Source: Anaerolineales bacterium (lineage in GTDB: Bacteria; Chloroflexota; Anaerolineae; Anaerolineales; UBA6663). From it: a DNA stretch of 23,659 nt. The stretch covers positions 1 to 23,659 of the forward strand of contig JAGOBN010000007.1 of NCBI GenBank assembly GCA_017999235.1. Reading direction: 5' to 3'. A program made the position numbers and the translations under genes. Positions 16,232 through 23,439 of this stretch are shown piece after piece (within the stretch, counting starts at the first letter, position 1; each line of letters begins with the position of its first letter). Below the pieces are notes generated by a model. The model was not told the DNA's origin, made no database searches, and worked only from the letters and a program-made list of their open reading frames with translations.

Positions 16232-16406
16232 TCGGAAGGCAACATTGTGCCCATCGCCAACGCGAGATGGGTACAGGCTCCGCGCGGTCAAAGGCCCCGC
16301 ACATGTCCCGAAACGTCTTGCACGGGAACCGGGAGAGCCGGAGCTTGCCCGCGACCGTAGAGCCGGACGCGGGACACGACGGGAAGTCTAAGGACGTACG
16401 CCGCCG

Positions 16407-17884
16407 ATGAATGAGCCCCGGCAGTCGGATGGTCGCGTAGTACCGGAGAACGGGCCGAACAAATCGGGCATAACCGAGGCGGAGGCACGGGAGGGAAGGC
16501 GACCAGCCAAGAGGAATGTGCTGCACGACCCCATGTCCCAGACGCAGAGCTGGACAGATGACATGCCGCTGGTCTTGGAGCGCATACGGCAAGCAGTGCG
16601 ACGGAACAGGAAGGAGAAACTTACCGCGCTCTACCACCACGTTTATGCCGTGTTACACCTGCGCGCCGCCTACCATCAGTTGCAGCGGCAAGCGGCGGCC
16701 GGCGTGGACGGGGAGACGTGGCAGACGTATGGACAAGGGCTGGAGGCACGCCTGACCGCCTTGTCGGAACGGCTGCGGCGTGGGGAGTACCGGGCCCTCC
16801 CGGTTCGGCGGGTGTACATCCCCAAACCCGACGGGCGCCAGAGACCGCTGGGCATCCCGGCGCTGGAGGACAAGATCGTGCAGAGTGTCACGGCGCAGAT
16901 ATGCACGGTGATCTGGGAGGAAGAAATCCTGGGTTTCTCGTATGGATTCCGGCCAGGGCGCAATCCACACAATGCGTTGGATGCGCTGACCGTTGGGATC
17001 GAAGGGAAACGGGTGAGTTGGGTGCTGGACGGATGCTGACCTACGTGCGTTCTTCGACACGCTCTCGCACGAATGGTTGGTGAAGTTTATCGAGCACCGG
17101 ATCGGGGACCGGCGCCTAATCGCTCTCATCCAGAAATGGTTGAGGGCAGGGTGCTGGACGGGGAGAGTTGGACGGCGAGTGAAGAAGGGACGCCTCAGGG
17201 TGGGTTAATCAGCCCAATCCTGGCGAATATCTACCTGCACTACGTGTTTGACTTATGGGTGCACGACTGGCGGAAGCGACATGCGCGCGGCGACGTGATC
17301 GTAGTGCGATACGTTGACGACTTCGTGCTGGGTTTCGCGCATCGGGCTGAGGCGGAGCAGTTTCAACGGGAGCTGAAGGAACGTTTGAGTAAGTTCAGCC
17401 TGGAATTGCACGCTGACAAAACGCGCCTGATCGAGTTTGGCCGCTTTGCGGCGGCCAACCGGGAACGGCGTGGCGAAAGCAAGCCAGAGACCTTCAACTT
17501 CCTGGGTTTTACGCATATCTGCGGGAAAACCAGGCAAGGGAAGTTTGCGGTTTGGCGGCAAACGATGCGCAAGCGCCTGCGGGCAAAGCTGAAGGCCATC
17601 AAAATGGAACTGATGCGCCGCCTGCACACCCGTCTCCCGGAACAAGGCAATGGTTGCGCGCGGTCCTCATAGGACACTACCAATACTATGGCGTGCCGCG
17701 CAACGGCCCAGCACTATGCGAATTCCGGTATCAAGTGATCTACCTCTGGAAACGGGCGCTGGAACGCCGCAGCCAGACGGCCTATATCACCTGGGAGCGG
17801 ATATATCGCGTAGCAGAACGCTGGCTGCCCAATGCCAAGATCTGCCATCCTTATCCGTTACAACGCTTGCGCGTCACGACTTGA
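16407..17884 (+). pseudogene. ltrA: Group II intron reverse transcriptase/maturase, three frameshifts
   Basis: An LtrA-like intron-encoded protein. The conceptual product would prime reverse transcription of the intron and help it splice. Visible parts are the RT N-terminal blocks (AGVDGETW, YIPKPDGRQRPLGIP, GFSYGFRPGRN), the TPQGGLISPILANIYLH block, the catalytic YVDD at 17310-17321, the NFLGFTH block, and the maturase end WERIYRVAERWLP...HPYP. No endonuclease domain follows. The frame is broken three times. An extra GGAT at 17031-17034 (an imperfect copy of the preceding GGAC) causes a stop at 17037. A base is missing near 17147-17151, which restores the frame. A T is missing near 17650, shifting the last ~78 codons. 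Flanking genes are intact, so decay is likelier than poor sequence. AAGGA at 16390-16394 is a distant possible ribosome site. Confidence 0.88.
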
Positions 17885-17889
17885 GGCAA

Positions 17890-17922
17890 GAGCCGGATGC
17901 GGTAATGCCGCACGTCCGGATC
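17890..17922 (+). ncRNA. Group II intron domain V (altered)
   Basis: A hairpin that begins GAGCCGGATGCGG and ends CACGTCCGGATC, clearly domain V with the AGC catalytic triad at 17891-17893. It is 33 nt, one shorter than the usual 34. The GNRA tetraloop (typically GAAA) is replaced by a short TAAT-type loop. The triad G, normally in a G-U wobble, faces an A because the usual GGTTC end reads GGATC. The maturase stop is at 17884, 5 nt upstream. Confidence 0.85.
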
Positions 17923-17961
17923 TGTGCGGGGGCGGCCCGTAAGGGCCGTCCCTACCGCGAC
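17923..17961 (+). ncRNA. Group II intron domain VI with branch-point A
   Basis: A hairpin built on GGGCGGCCC paired with GGGCCGTCC around a GTAA loop, with a lower GCGG/CCGC helix. A17954 is unpaired between the helices and is 7 nt from the last intron base, the standard branch-point position for lariat formation. The intron ends GAC. Confidence 0.8.
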
Positions 17962-18076
17962 TGATCACGGCCTTCCCAGACGCCTGTGATAAACTATGTG
18001 CCGCGTTAGGTCTAGACTTGGTCCTGGGGCTGCCTAGCGGACTCGGTAAAGTCTTCCGGATCGTCAAGTCGCCACT

Positions 18077-19591
18077 GTGTCCCCCCCTCCACTGCTTACA
18101 CCCCTATACCAATTGCGCTTTTCCGGGATGCTGGGAGGTTGCGTTCTTTTAGGCATACTCATAGCCTTGCCGCGTTACGCTTACTCCTTAAACGTGGACG
18201 AGCCCTGGACGGCTAACCTCATGCTGACATCATGGGAGACTTTCTGGGCGACCTTCCGCTCCGATCCGACAACCCCTTTGTACTATGTAAGCCTGCGTAT
18301 TTGGACTGGCGTTTGGGGCGTCACCGATAATTCTGTCCGCACCTTTTCGTTGGCGAGTTTTGCTGCCACCATCGCGGCGGTTGGCGTTGTGGTCCGCCAT
18401 TTTCATCAGGCACGCGCCGGTCTGTTGGCAGCATTCCTGATGGCCGTAAGCATGGGCGCGATTATGGCGGCTACTGCCAGGCCCTACGCCTTGCTCGGGT
18501 TGATCGCGGCGCTCACGGCCGGATTGGGATGGTGGCTGGCTACAGCGGAGGAGGGGGACCGCCGCCCCCCTCGGAGGGAGGTGCTGGCCGCTCAGCTGAC
18601 CATGGTAGGTCTGGGGGCCGCCGGCCTCTTAACCCACCCCATTTTTATTTTTTTACTGGCCGCGTTGACTGTAGCGAGCTTGCTCATCTCCTGGCGCGCT
18701 GCCTGGCGCTTAGCTTTCTGCGCGGCGCTGAGCCTGGTGATATTTTTGGCGATTTGGGGGCCGATGCTGATGGTTACTATGGGCTTACCCGCGCGCACGT
18801 GGATGGCTACCCCCCGGCCACGCGATCTGATCGAAAGCGTTATGACCGTGTGGGGTGGCAATACCGCTGTCGTTGTCGCCGGTTGTGTGGGGGCGGCCGT
18901 TTGGCGGCCAGACAGCCTAAAACGGTTCTGGCAGGAACCCTTGGGTCGAGCAGGCTTGGCGGCGTTTGGATTGACCTTCCTATTAGCGGTGACGGTCGGG
19001 CAGTTCTACCCGGTGTTTGAAAAGAGCCGGTTTCCCATCCTGGTCACACCTTTAGCGTGCTGGGGACTGGCCTGGTGGGCAGATCATTGGGAAGGGTCGT
19101 GGTTGCGGCCAATCTGGCTGGGGGCCTTGGCGGCCAGCACCGTCTTGATCATTTTTAGCCAACTCCAGGCGCCTGACCCTTGGCCAAATCGGACGAGTGT
19201 CCAGACGGTTCTAAATCAGATCACATGCGGAGACCAGGTGGTGGTGGGCGGCATGACGGTCGCGCCGGTCACGTATTATTGGCACCGGCTGGGGGCGCCG
19301 GCTTGCGTGACTGTCACGGTCTATCCGGCTGAGATGCGCATTCACCCGGGTTGGCTGGACAAACAGGGGATGTTGACCAATCAAGGAATGGCGCTGGCCG
19401 CGGAGGCACGCGAATTAGCTGAACGGCTGCGACAGACTGGCACAGACGCCGTGTGGGTGTTTTATGGTACGCCGGAGGTGACGAGCTTACTGACGCGCGA
19501 ACTTCGCCAGTTGTATCCGATGTATGCCACCTATGCGTTAAGCGGCTCTTACTTCAATATGGTGTTGCGTTTTGGACCGCGTGTTCCCTAG
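18077..19591 (+). CDS. GT39/ArnT-like multipass membrane glycosyltransferase
   Basis: A 504-residue membrane protein of the polyprenyl-phosphate-sugar glycosyltransferase type (PMT/GT39, RgtA/B-like). The first helix is followed by an outward loop with NVDEPWT, the acidic pair expected at the catalytic first loop. A second conserved loop DPTTPLYYVSLRIW and an Arg-containing NSVRTFSLASF follow, as in family members. About ten hydrophobic helices extend to ~residue 365, then a soluble outside domain of ~130 residues. It should move a sugar from a lipid-phosphate carrier to a glycan, lipid or protein outside the membrane. GTG 18077 is the only plausible start before the first helix (an in-frame stop is at 18047; the next ATG is 18128), but its ribosome site is weak. 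The intron ends 115 bp upstream. Confidence 0.78.
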   Translation: MSPPPLLTPLYQLRFSGMLGGCVLLGILIALPRYAYSLNVDEPWTANLMLTSWETFWATFRSDPTTPLYYVSLRIWTGVWGVTDNSVRTFSLASFAATIAAVGVVVRHFHQARAGLLAAFLMAVSMGAIMAATARPYALLGLIAALTAGLGWWLATAEEGDRRPPRREVLAAQLTMVGLGAAGLLTHPIFIFLLAALTVASLLISWRAAWRLAFCAALSLVIFLAIWGPMLMVTMGLPARTWMATPRPRDLIESVMTVWGGNTAVVVAGCVGAAVWRPDSLKRFWQEPLGRAGLAAFGLTFLLAVTVGQFYPVFEKSRFPILVTPLACWGLAWWADHWEGSWLRPIWLGALAASTVLIIFSQLQAPDPWPNRTSVQTVLNQITCGDQVVVGGMTVAPVTYYWHRLGAPACVTVTVYPAEMRIHPGWLDKQGMLTNQGMALAAEARELAERLRQTGTDAVWVFYGTPEVTSLLTRELRQLYPMYATYALSGSYFNMVLRFGPRVP

Positions 19592-19671
19592 CCCCCTTCT
19601 ACCTCCCCGCCGTCCACAACACCGGCTGCAATTGATACGCCGAAGGGCGGACGCCGGCGCTAAAACATGCG

Positions 19672-19680
19672 TGCTATAGT
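19672..19680 (+). promoter_or_regulatory. Extended -10 promoter of the ABC exporter operon
   Basis: TGC-TATAGT is an extended -10 element 28 nt before ATG 19708, predicting a ~21-nt leader. No -35 is visible, which extended -10 promoters tolerate. The same TGCTATA core occurs at 23333-23341. Confidence 0.5.
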
Positions 19681-19707
19681 GGGTGGCAATGGGTGCGGGA
19701 GACCACC

Positions 19708-20733
19708 ATGCCATCTAACTTAGCCATCGAAACCGTGGGAGTGGGGCGGGTCTATCAGCTCCGGGGCGTTAAGCGCGGCGAGGCTCGCCAGCGCGTGGCG
19801 TTGACGGACGTGGCGCTGACGGTGCCGCGCGGCGAATTGTTTGGGCTGTTAGGCCCCAACGGCGCCGGCAAGACCACGCTCATCAAGATCCTCACCACCC
19901 TGCTGGCGCCGACCACCGGCCAGGCGCGCGTGGCCGGCTATGATGTCGCCCGCCAGCCGAATGAGGTCCGGCCGCGCATCAACATGGTCAGCGGCGGCGA
20001 ATCGTCCGGCTACGGCCTGCTGACGGTGCGCGAGAACCTGTGGATGTTCAGCCAGTTTTACGGCCTGCCCACCCGCGCCGCCCACGCCCGCATTGACGAG
20101 CTCCTGGGGGTGGTGGGCCTGGCGGACCGCGCCAACACCAAGACCTCCGACCTCTCCACCGGCTTGCGGCAGAAAATGAACATCGTGCGCGGCTTTCTGA
20201 CGGACCCGGAGGTGGTCTTCTTAGATGAACCCACCCTGGGCCTGGATGTGGGCGCCAGCCGCGATATCCGCCGCTTTGTGCGCCAGTGGCTGGCCGAGCG
20301 GCCAGACCGCACGGTGCTGCTCACCACGCACTATATGGCCGAAGCCGACGAACTCTGCGACCGGGTGGCGATCATCAACGCCGGCCGGGTGCTGGCCTGC
20401 GATACGCCGGCCGTGCTCAAGCGCGGCCTGCAGCGCGAGGTGATCTTCCGGCTGGAGGTCAGCCCGCTGGTGGATGGCGCCCTGGCGGCCGTGGCCGGCC
20501 TGCCCGGCGTGCGCCAGGCCGCGCATCAGGCCCTGCCGGATAAATCCACCCTGGACCTGATCCTGGACGCCGACGCCGCTTTGAGCGGCGTGATGAACGC
20601 GCTCACCGCCCGTCAGGCCAGCATCCTGAACCTACAAAAGCGTGAACCCACGCTGGAGGATGTGTTTGTGGATATGGTCGGCATGAGCATGACCGAAGCC
20701 GAAAAGCGCACCGAGGCGGGGGGCGCGCCATGA
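19708..20733 (+). CDS. ABC-2 exporter ATP-binding protein (DrrA/NatA-like)
   Basis: A 341-residue nucleotide-binding subunit that powers the two permeases encoded next. It has Walker A GPNGAGKTT at 49-57, the signature LSTGL at 149-153 (a variant of LSGGQ), Walker B VVFLDEP at 169-175, the D-loop aspartate D180 and H-loop H208. The Q-loop position holds SGGESSGYG rather than Gln, as in a subgroup of ABC-2 ATPases. A ~130-residue C-terminal extension is typical of the DrrA type. ATG 19708 is chosen because GGGAGA lies 5 nt upstream; the in-frame GTG 19693 does not have a site. The stop overlaps the first permease by 4 nt. The substrate could be a drug, lipid or polysaccharide. Confidence 0.9.
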   Translation: MPSNLAIETVGVGRVYQLRGVKRGEARQRVALTDVALTVPRGELFGLLGPNGAGKTTLIKILTTLLAPTTGQARVAGYDVARQPNEVRPRINMVSGGESSGYGLLTVRENLWMFSQFYGLPTRAAHARIDELLGVVGLADRANTKTSDLSTGLRQKMNIVRGFLTDPEVVFLDEPTLGLDVGASRDIRRFVRQWLAERPDRTVLLTTHYMAEADELCDRVAIINAGRVLACDTPAVLKRGLQREVIFRLEVSPLVDGALAAVAGLPGVRQAAHQALPDKSTLDLILDADAALSGVMNALTARQASILNLQKREPTLEDVFVDMVGMSMTEAEKRTEAGGAP

Positions 20734-21581
20734 CGCTCACCTCCTTTTCGGCCCCGCTTAAGCTGGACCGCGGCTGGCGGCTGTTCCTGCGCACCATCTG
20801 GGCGCGGGCATACCCGCGCATCATCGGCCAGCAGCGCGAGAAGGCCTGGATCTTCTTTGAGACCTTTCTTCCCTTCCTGGCCACGGTCGGCTACATCTAC
20901 GTCTACCGGGCCATGCAGGCGCCGGAGGAGTACATCGGTTTTGTGGTGATGGGCGGGGCGATGACGGCCTTCTGGCTCAACGTGATGTGGCTGATGGCGT
21001 CGCAATTGTATTGGGAGAAGGAATCCGGCAACCTGGCCCTCTACATCATGGCCCCCAACTCGCTGATGGCGATTTTGCTGGGGATGGCGTTGGGCGGCCT
21101 GCTGGCCACCACCATGCGCGCGGTGGTCATCACGGTCCTGGGGGCCTGGCTCTTCGATATTCATTTTGTCGTCAGCAGCTACCTGCAGCTGCTGGCCGTC
21201 TTCGGCTTAACCATGGCGGCGCTGTACGGGCTGGGGATGCTGCTGGCGTCTTTGTTCCTGTTGTGGGGGCGCGAGGCCTGGCAGATCGCCACCGCGCTGC
21301 AGGAGCCCATCTACTTTGTGGCCGGCTTCTACTTTCCGGTGCGCAGCTTTGGCTTTGGGGTGGGGCTGGTGTCCTCCCTGCTGCCGCTGACCCTGGGGCT
21401 GGACGCCATGCGCCAGCTGGTTTTCGCCAGCGGCCCGCTGTTCGGGTTCCTGCCGGTGGCGGTGGAGATCCCGGTGCTGGCGGGGCTGGCCGTGGTCTTC
21501 ATCGCCGCCGCCAAGTTCGGCCTGGATTATATGGAGCGGCTGGCCGTCCGCGAAGGCACACTCACCGATCGGAGGCGTTGA
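20730..21581 (+). CDS. ABC-2 family permease, first subunit
   Basis: A 283-residue membrane protein with about six hydrophobic helices after a short cytoplasmic amphipathic N-terminus, the normal layout for ABC-2 exporter permeases. The cytoplasmic loop between helices 2 and 3 carries YWEKESGNLALYIMAPNS, the E-x-x-S/T-G-x-L...P pattern that couples to the ATPase in this family. It overlaps the ATPase gene by ATGA and the next permease by TGATG. It likely pairs with that second permease as a heterodimer. Confidence 0.87.
   Translation: MTLTSFSAPLKLDRGWRLFLRTIWARAYPRIIGQQREKAWIFFETFLPFLATVGYIYVYRAMQAPEEYIGFVVMGGAMTAFWLNVMWLMASQLYWEKESGNLALYIMAPNSLMAILLGMALGGLLATTMRAVVITVLGAWLFDIHFVVSSYLQLLAVFGLTMAALYGLGMLLASLFLLWGREAWQIATALQEPIYFVAGFYFPVRSFGFGVGLVSSLLPLTLGLDAMRQLVFASGPLFGFLPVAVEIPVLAGLAVVFIAAAKFGLDYMERLAVREGTLTDRRR
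21571..21575 (+). promoter_or_regulatory. Ribosome-binding site for the second permease
   Basis: GGAGG, 5 nt before ATG 21581, inside the end of the upstream permease gene. It fixes the start; the open frame extends far upstream (to 20987) only as an out-of-frame shadow of the first permease. Confidence 0.7.
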
Positions 21582-22432
21582 TGTTGAGCCGGCTGCGCCG
21601 TTCCTTCCTGCCCGCCGCCTGGCTGGGCTGGCAGATCGAATCCAACTGGACCGACCCGTTTCTGTTCCTGACCTTCTCGATCATCAAGCCGGTGGCCAGC
21701 GTGCTGATCCTGGTCTTCATGTACCGGGCGGTCTCGCCGGCCGGCACCGAGGCGCCGATCTACGCCTATATCTATCTGGGCAACGCCTTTTACATCTATG
21801 TGGGTGCGGTGATGGCCGGCGCCTCCTATTCGATCCTGGATGACCGTGAGCGCTACCGGTCGCTCAAATACATCTACATCGCGCCGATCAGCCTGCCGCT
21901 CTACCTCTTCGGCCGGGCGGTGGCGCGCTTTGTCACCGGCACCATCGCCGTGGTCATTACCCTGGGCGCCGGCGTGCTCTTCTTTGGCCTGCCGCTGAAC
22001 CCGGCTGGCGTGGATTGGCTGATGTTCTTCGCGGCGCTGGCGCTGGGGGTGGTCTGCCTGACCTTCATGGGAGTGAGCATCGGCGCGTGGACCATGACCA
22101 TCCGCACCGAGCCCTGGTTCATCGGCGACGCGACGGCGGCGGCGCTGTATTTGTTCAGCGGCGCCATCTTCCCGCTCAGCCTGCTGCCGCCGGTCCTGCA
22201 GCCCATCGGCTATGCCCTGCCGCTGACCTACTGGCTGGAACTGCTGCGCCGGGCGGTGCTGGGTCCGGGCGCCGCCGCTTTCCCCACGCTGGCCGGCTTC
22301 TCCAACGCCGCGCTGTTCGGCCTGCTGGCCGGCATCACCGTGGTCTTTGGCGGGCTGGCGTTGGTGGCCTTCCGCTTTTTTGACCGGGTGGCCCGCGAGC
22401 AGGGCATGCTCGACGCGCAAAGCAACTTCTAA
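21581..22432 (+). CDS. ABC-2 family permease, second subunit
   Basis: A 283-residue integral membrane protein with about six helices, similar in size and layout to the preceding permease but clearly divergent in sequence. A cytoplasmic N-terminal helix is followed by TM1, and the ABC-2 coupling loop between TM2 and TM3 reads DDRERYRSLKYIYIAPISLPLYL. The fifth-helix region GAIFPLSLLPPVLQPIGYALPLTYW matches the conserved P-rich end of ABC-2 permeases. Together with the ATPase and first permease it makes a complete exporter. Confidence 0.87.
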   Translation: MLSRLRRSFLPAAWLGWQIESNWTDPFLFLTFSIIKPVASVLILVFMYRAVSPAGTEAPIYAYIYLGNAFYIYVGAVMAGASYSILDDRERYRSLKYIYIAPISLPLYLFGRAVARFVTGTIAVVITLGAGVLFFGLPLNPAGVDWLMFFAALALGVVCLTFMGVSIGAWTMTIRTEPWFIGDATAAALYLFSGAIFPLSLLPPVLQPIGYALPLTYWLELLRRAVLGPGAAAFPTLAGFSNAALFGLLAGITVVFGGLALVAFRFFDRVAREQGMLDAQSNF

Positions 22433-22441
22433 GAGGCCGCC

Positions 22442-23308
22442 GTGGAGCCAGCCCTGGAACAATGTCTGCCCCGCATTCGCGCCCTGCGCCCGGATTTAGA
22501 TCTCAGCACGGCGCGTCTGAACCAAGACGGTCTGATCAACGATGTCGTCATCGTGGAGGACGCCTGGGTTTTTCGCTTTGCGCGGAGTGAGCGCGGCGTG
22601 CAGGCGCTGGCGGGCGAATTGCAGGTGCTGGCCGCGCTGGCCGGCCGCCTGCCGGTGGCCGTCCCCGTGCCCGTGCACGCCGAGCGGGATTTGGTGGTGT
22701 ATCCCTATCTGCCGGGCCAGCCGCTCAGCCGCGCCCTCTGGCTGAGCTGGACGCCGGCGGCCCGCGCCCGGCTGGCGGCGGAGTTGGGCGCGGCCCTGCA
22801 CGCCCTGCACACCACGCCCCTGCCGGCGGATCTGCCGCGCACGCGCGCGCCCGTCACGCGCGCGGTGTGGGAAGACCTGCGCGTCCGCGTCGAGGCCCGG
22901 ATTGCGCCGCTGCTCCAGGCGCACCAACTGGTCTGGCTGCGCGGGCTGTGGGCGGAGTTGTTTGAGACGCCGGACGCCTTCGCGTTTTCCCCGGCCCTCA
23001 TCCACGGCGATATTGACCTGTATCACTGGCTGTATGATCCGGCCACGGGCCGGCTGACCGGCCTGATTGATTTTGGCATGGCCGGCGCCGGCGATCCCGC
23101 CAACGACCTGGCGGTCCTGCTGCAGATCCTGGGCGAATCGGCCCTGGAAAGTTTCGCGCCGGCGTACCCGCTGGCGGAGCCGGTGCTGCGCCGCGCCCGC
23201 CGCTACGCGCAGACCATTGAACTGGAATGGGTGCTCAACGGCCTGGAGTCCGGCGAGACCTTCTGGTTCACGGCCCACCTCGGCAACGCCCGCGACCTGC
23301 GCGTCTGA
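22442..23308 (+). CDS. Phosphotransferase of the APH/macrolide kinase superfamily
   Basis: A 288-residue protein-kinase-like small-molecule phosphotransferase. The catalytic loop is HGDIDLYHWL (H188, D190) and the metal-binding loop is IDFG (D210), followed by GDPANDLAVLL. The residue that is Asn in most APHs is His195, as in macrolide kinases (Mph: HGD-x4-H) and APH(2'')-like enzymes. The ending GLESGETFWFTAHLGN also resembles the Mph C-terminus. The N-lobe is present (VVIVEDAWVFRFAR, with an Arg rather than Lys in the strand position). The GTG at 22442 is 9 nt after the permease stop, so it is in the exporter operon. It could phosphorylate an antibiotic or a metabolite; many relatives have no known substrate. 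Confidence 0.8.
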   Translation: MEPALEQCLPRIRALRPDLDLSTARLNQDGLINDVVIVEDAWVFRFARSERGVQALAGELQVLAALAGRLPVAVPVPVHAERDLVVYPYLPGQPLSRALWLSWTPAARARLAAELGAALHALHTTPLPADLPRTRAPVTRAVWEDLRVRVEARIAPLLQAHQLVWLRGLWAELFETPDAFAFSPALIHGDIDLYHWLYDPATGRLTGLIDFGMAGAGDPANDLAVLLQILGESALESFAPAYPLAEPVLRRARRYAQTIELEWVLNGLESGETFWFTAHLGNARDLRV

Positions 23309-23332
23309 TTCAGCCTCCCGCCCCCGCCCGCT

Positions 23333-23341
23333 TGCTATAAT
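23333..23341 (+). promoter_or_regulatory. Extended -10 promoter of the PLP enzyme gene
   Basis: TGC-TATAAT is a perfect extended -10 in the 131-bp gap after the kinase gene, about 99 nt before ATG 23440. It implies a ~90-nt leader. A short inverted repeat (CAGC...GCTG) lies in that leader, but no riboswitch class is recognised. Confidence 0.55.
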
Positions 23342-23439
23342 CTCCACCGTCATCAGCCGGACGACCGCTGGCGTTGCGCCTTATTCTTCAAACCTTCCCC
23401 GTCGGTCTTGGGGGATTGGCCCTTTGGGATTTTTACCCC

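Larger units (their letters stand above)
16041..17961 (+). mobile_element. Group II intron, complete boundaries, decayed
   Basis: A 1921-bp group II intron. The 5' end is GTGCG (consensus GUGYG) and the 3' end is AC (consensus AY). The first ~360 bp (domains I-III) are non-coding and structured. A broken reverse-transcriptase/maturase reading frame occupies domain IV, and domains V and VI close the element. Candidate target-recognition sequences are EBS1 at 16224-16231, pairing with IBS1 at 16033-16040, and EBS2 at 16197-16201 (GCATA), pairing with TATGC at 16028-16032. EBS2 lies 5' of EBS1, as expected. The long IBS1 pairing argues against class C introns, which use short ones. The element sits in non-coding DNA between two surface-related genes. 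Frameshifts in the maturase and lesions in domain V indicate it is no longer mobile. Confidence 0.9.

Noticed and set aside
20987..21580. N-terminal extension of the second permease
   Set aside because: It overlaps the first permease in another frame and encodes no membrane protein pattern; GGAGG and ATG 21581 give a clean start.
21527..22462. Long - strand open frame (311 codons) opposite the second ABC permease
   Set aside because: Gln/Arg/Gly-rich translation with no domain; complements a clear membrane protein gene.
22496..23353. Long - strand open frame (285 codons) opposite the kinase gene
   Set aside because: The + strand frame holds the full HGD and DFG kinase motifs; the - strand translation is compositionally biased.
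23342..23439. SAM or other riboswitch ahead of the Cys/Met PLP enzyme
   Set aside because: The ~98-nt leader lacks the conserved cores of SAM riboswitches I know; only a short inverted repeat is visible.
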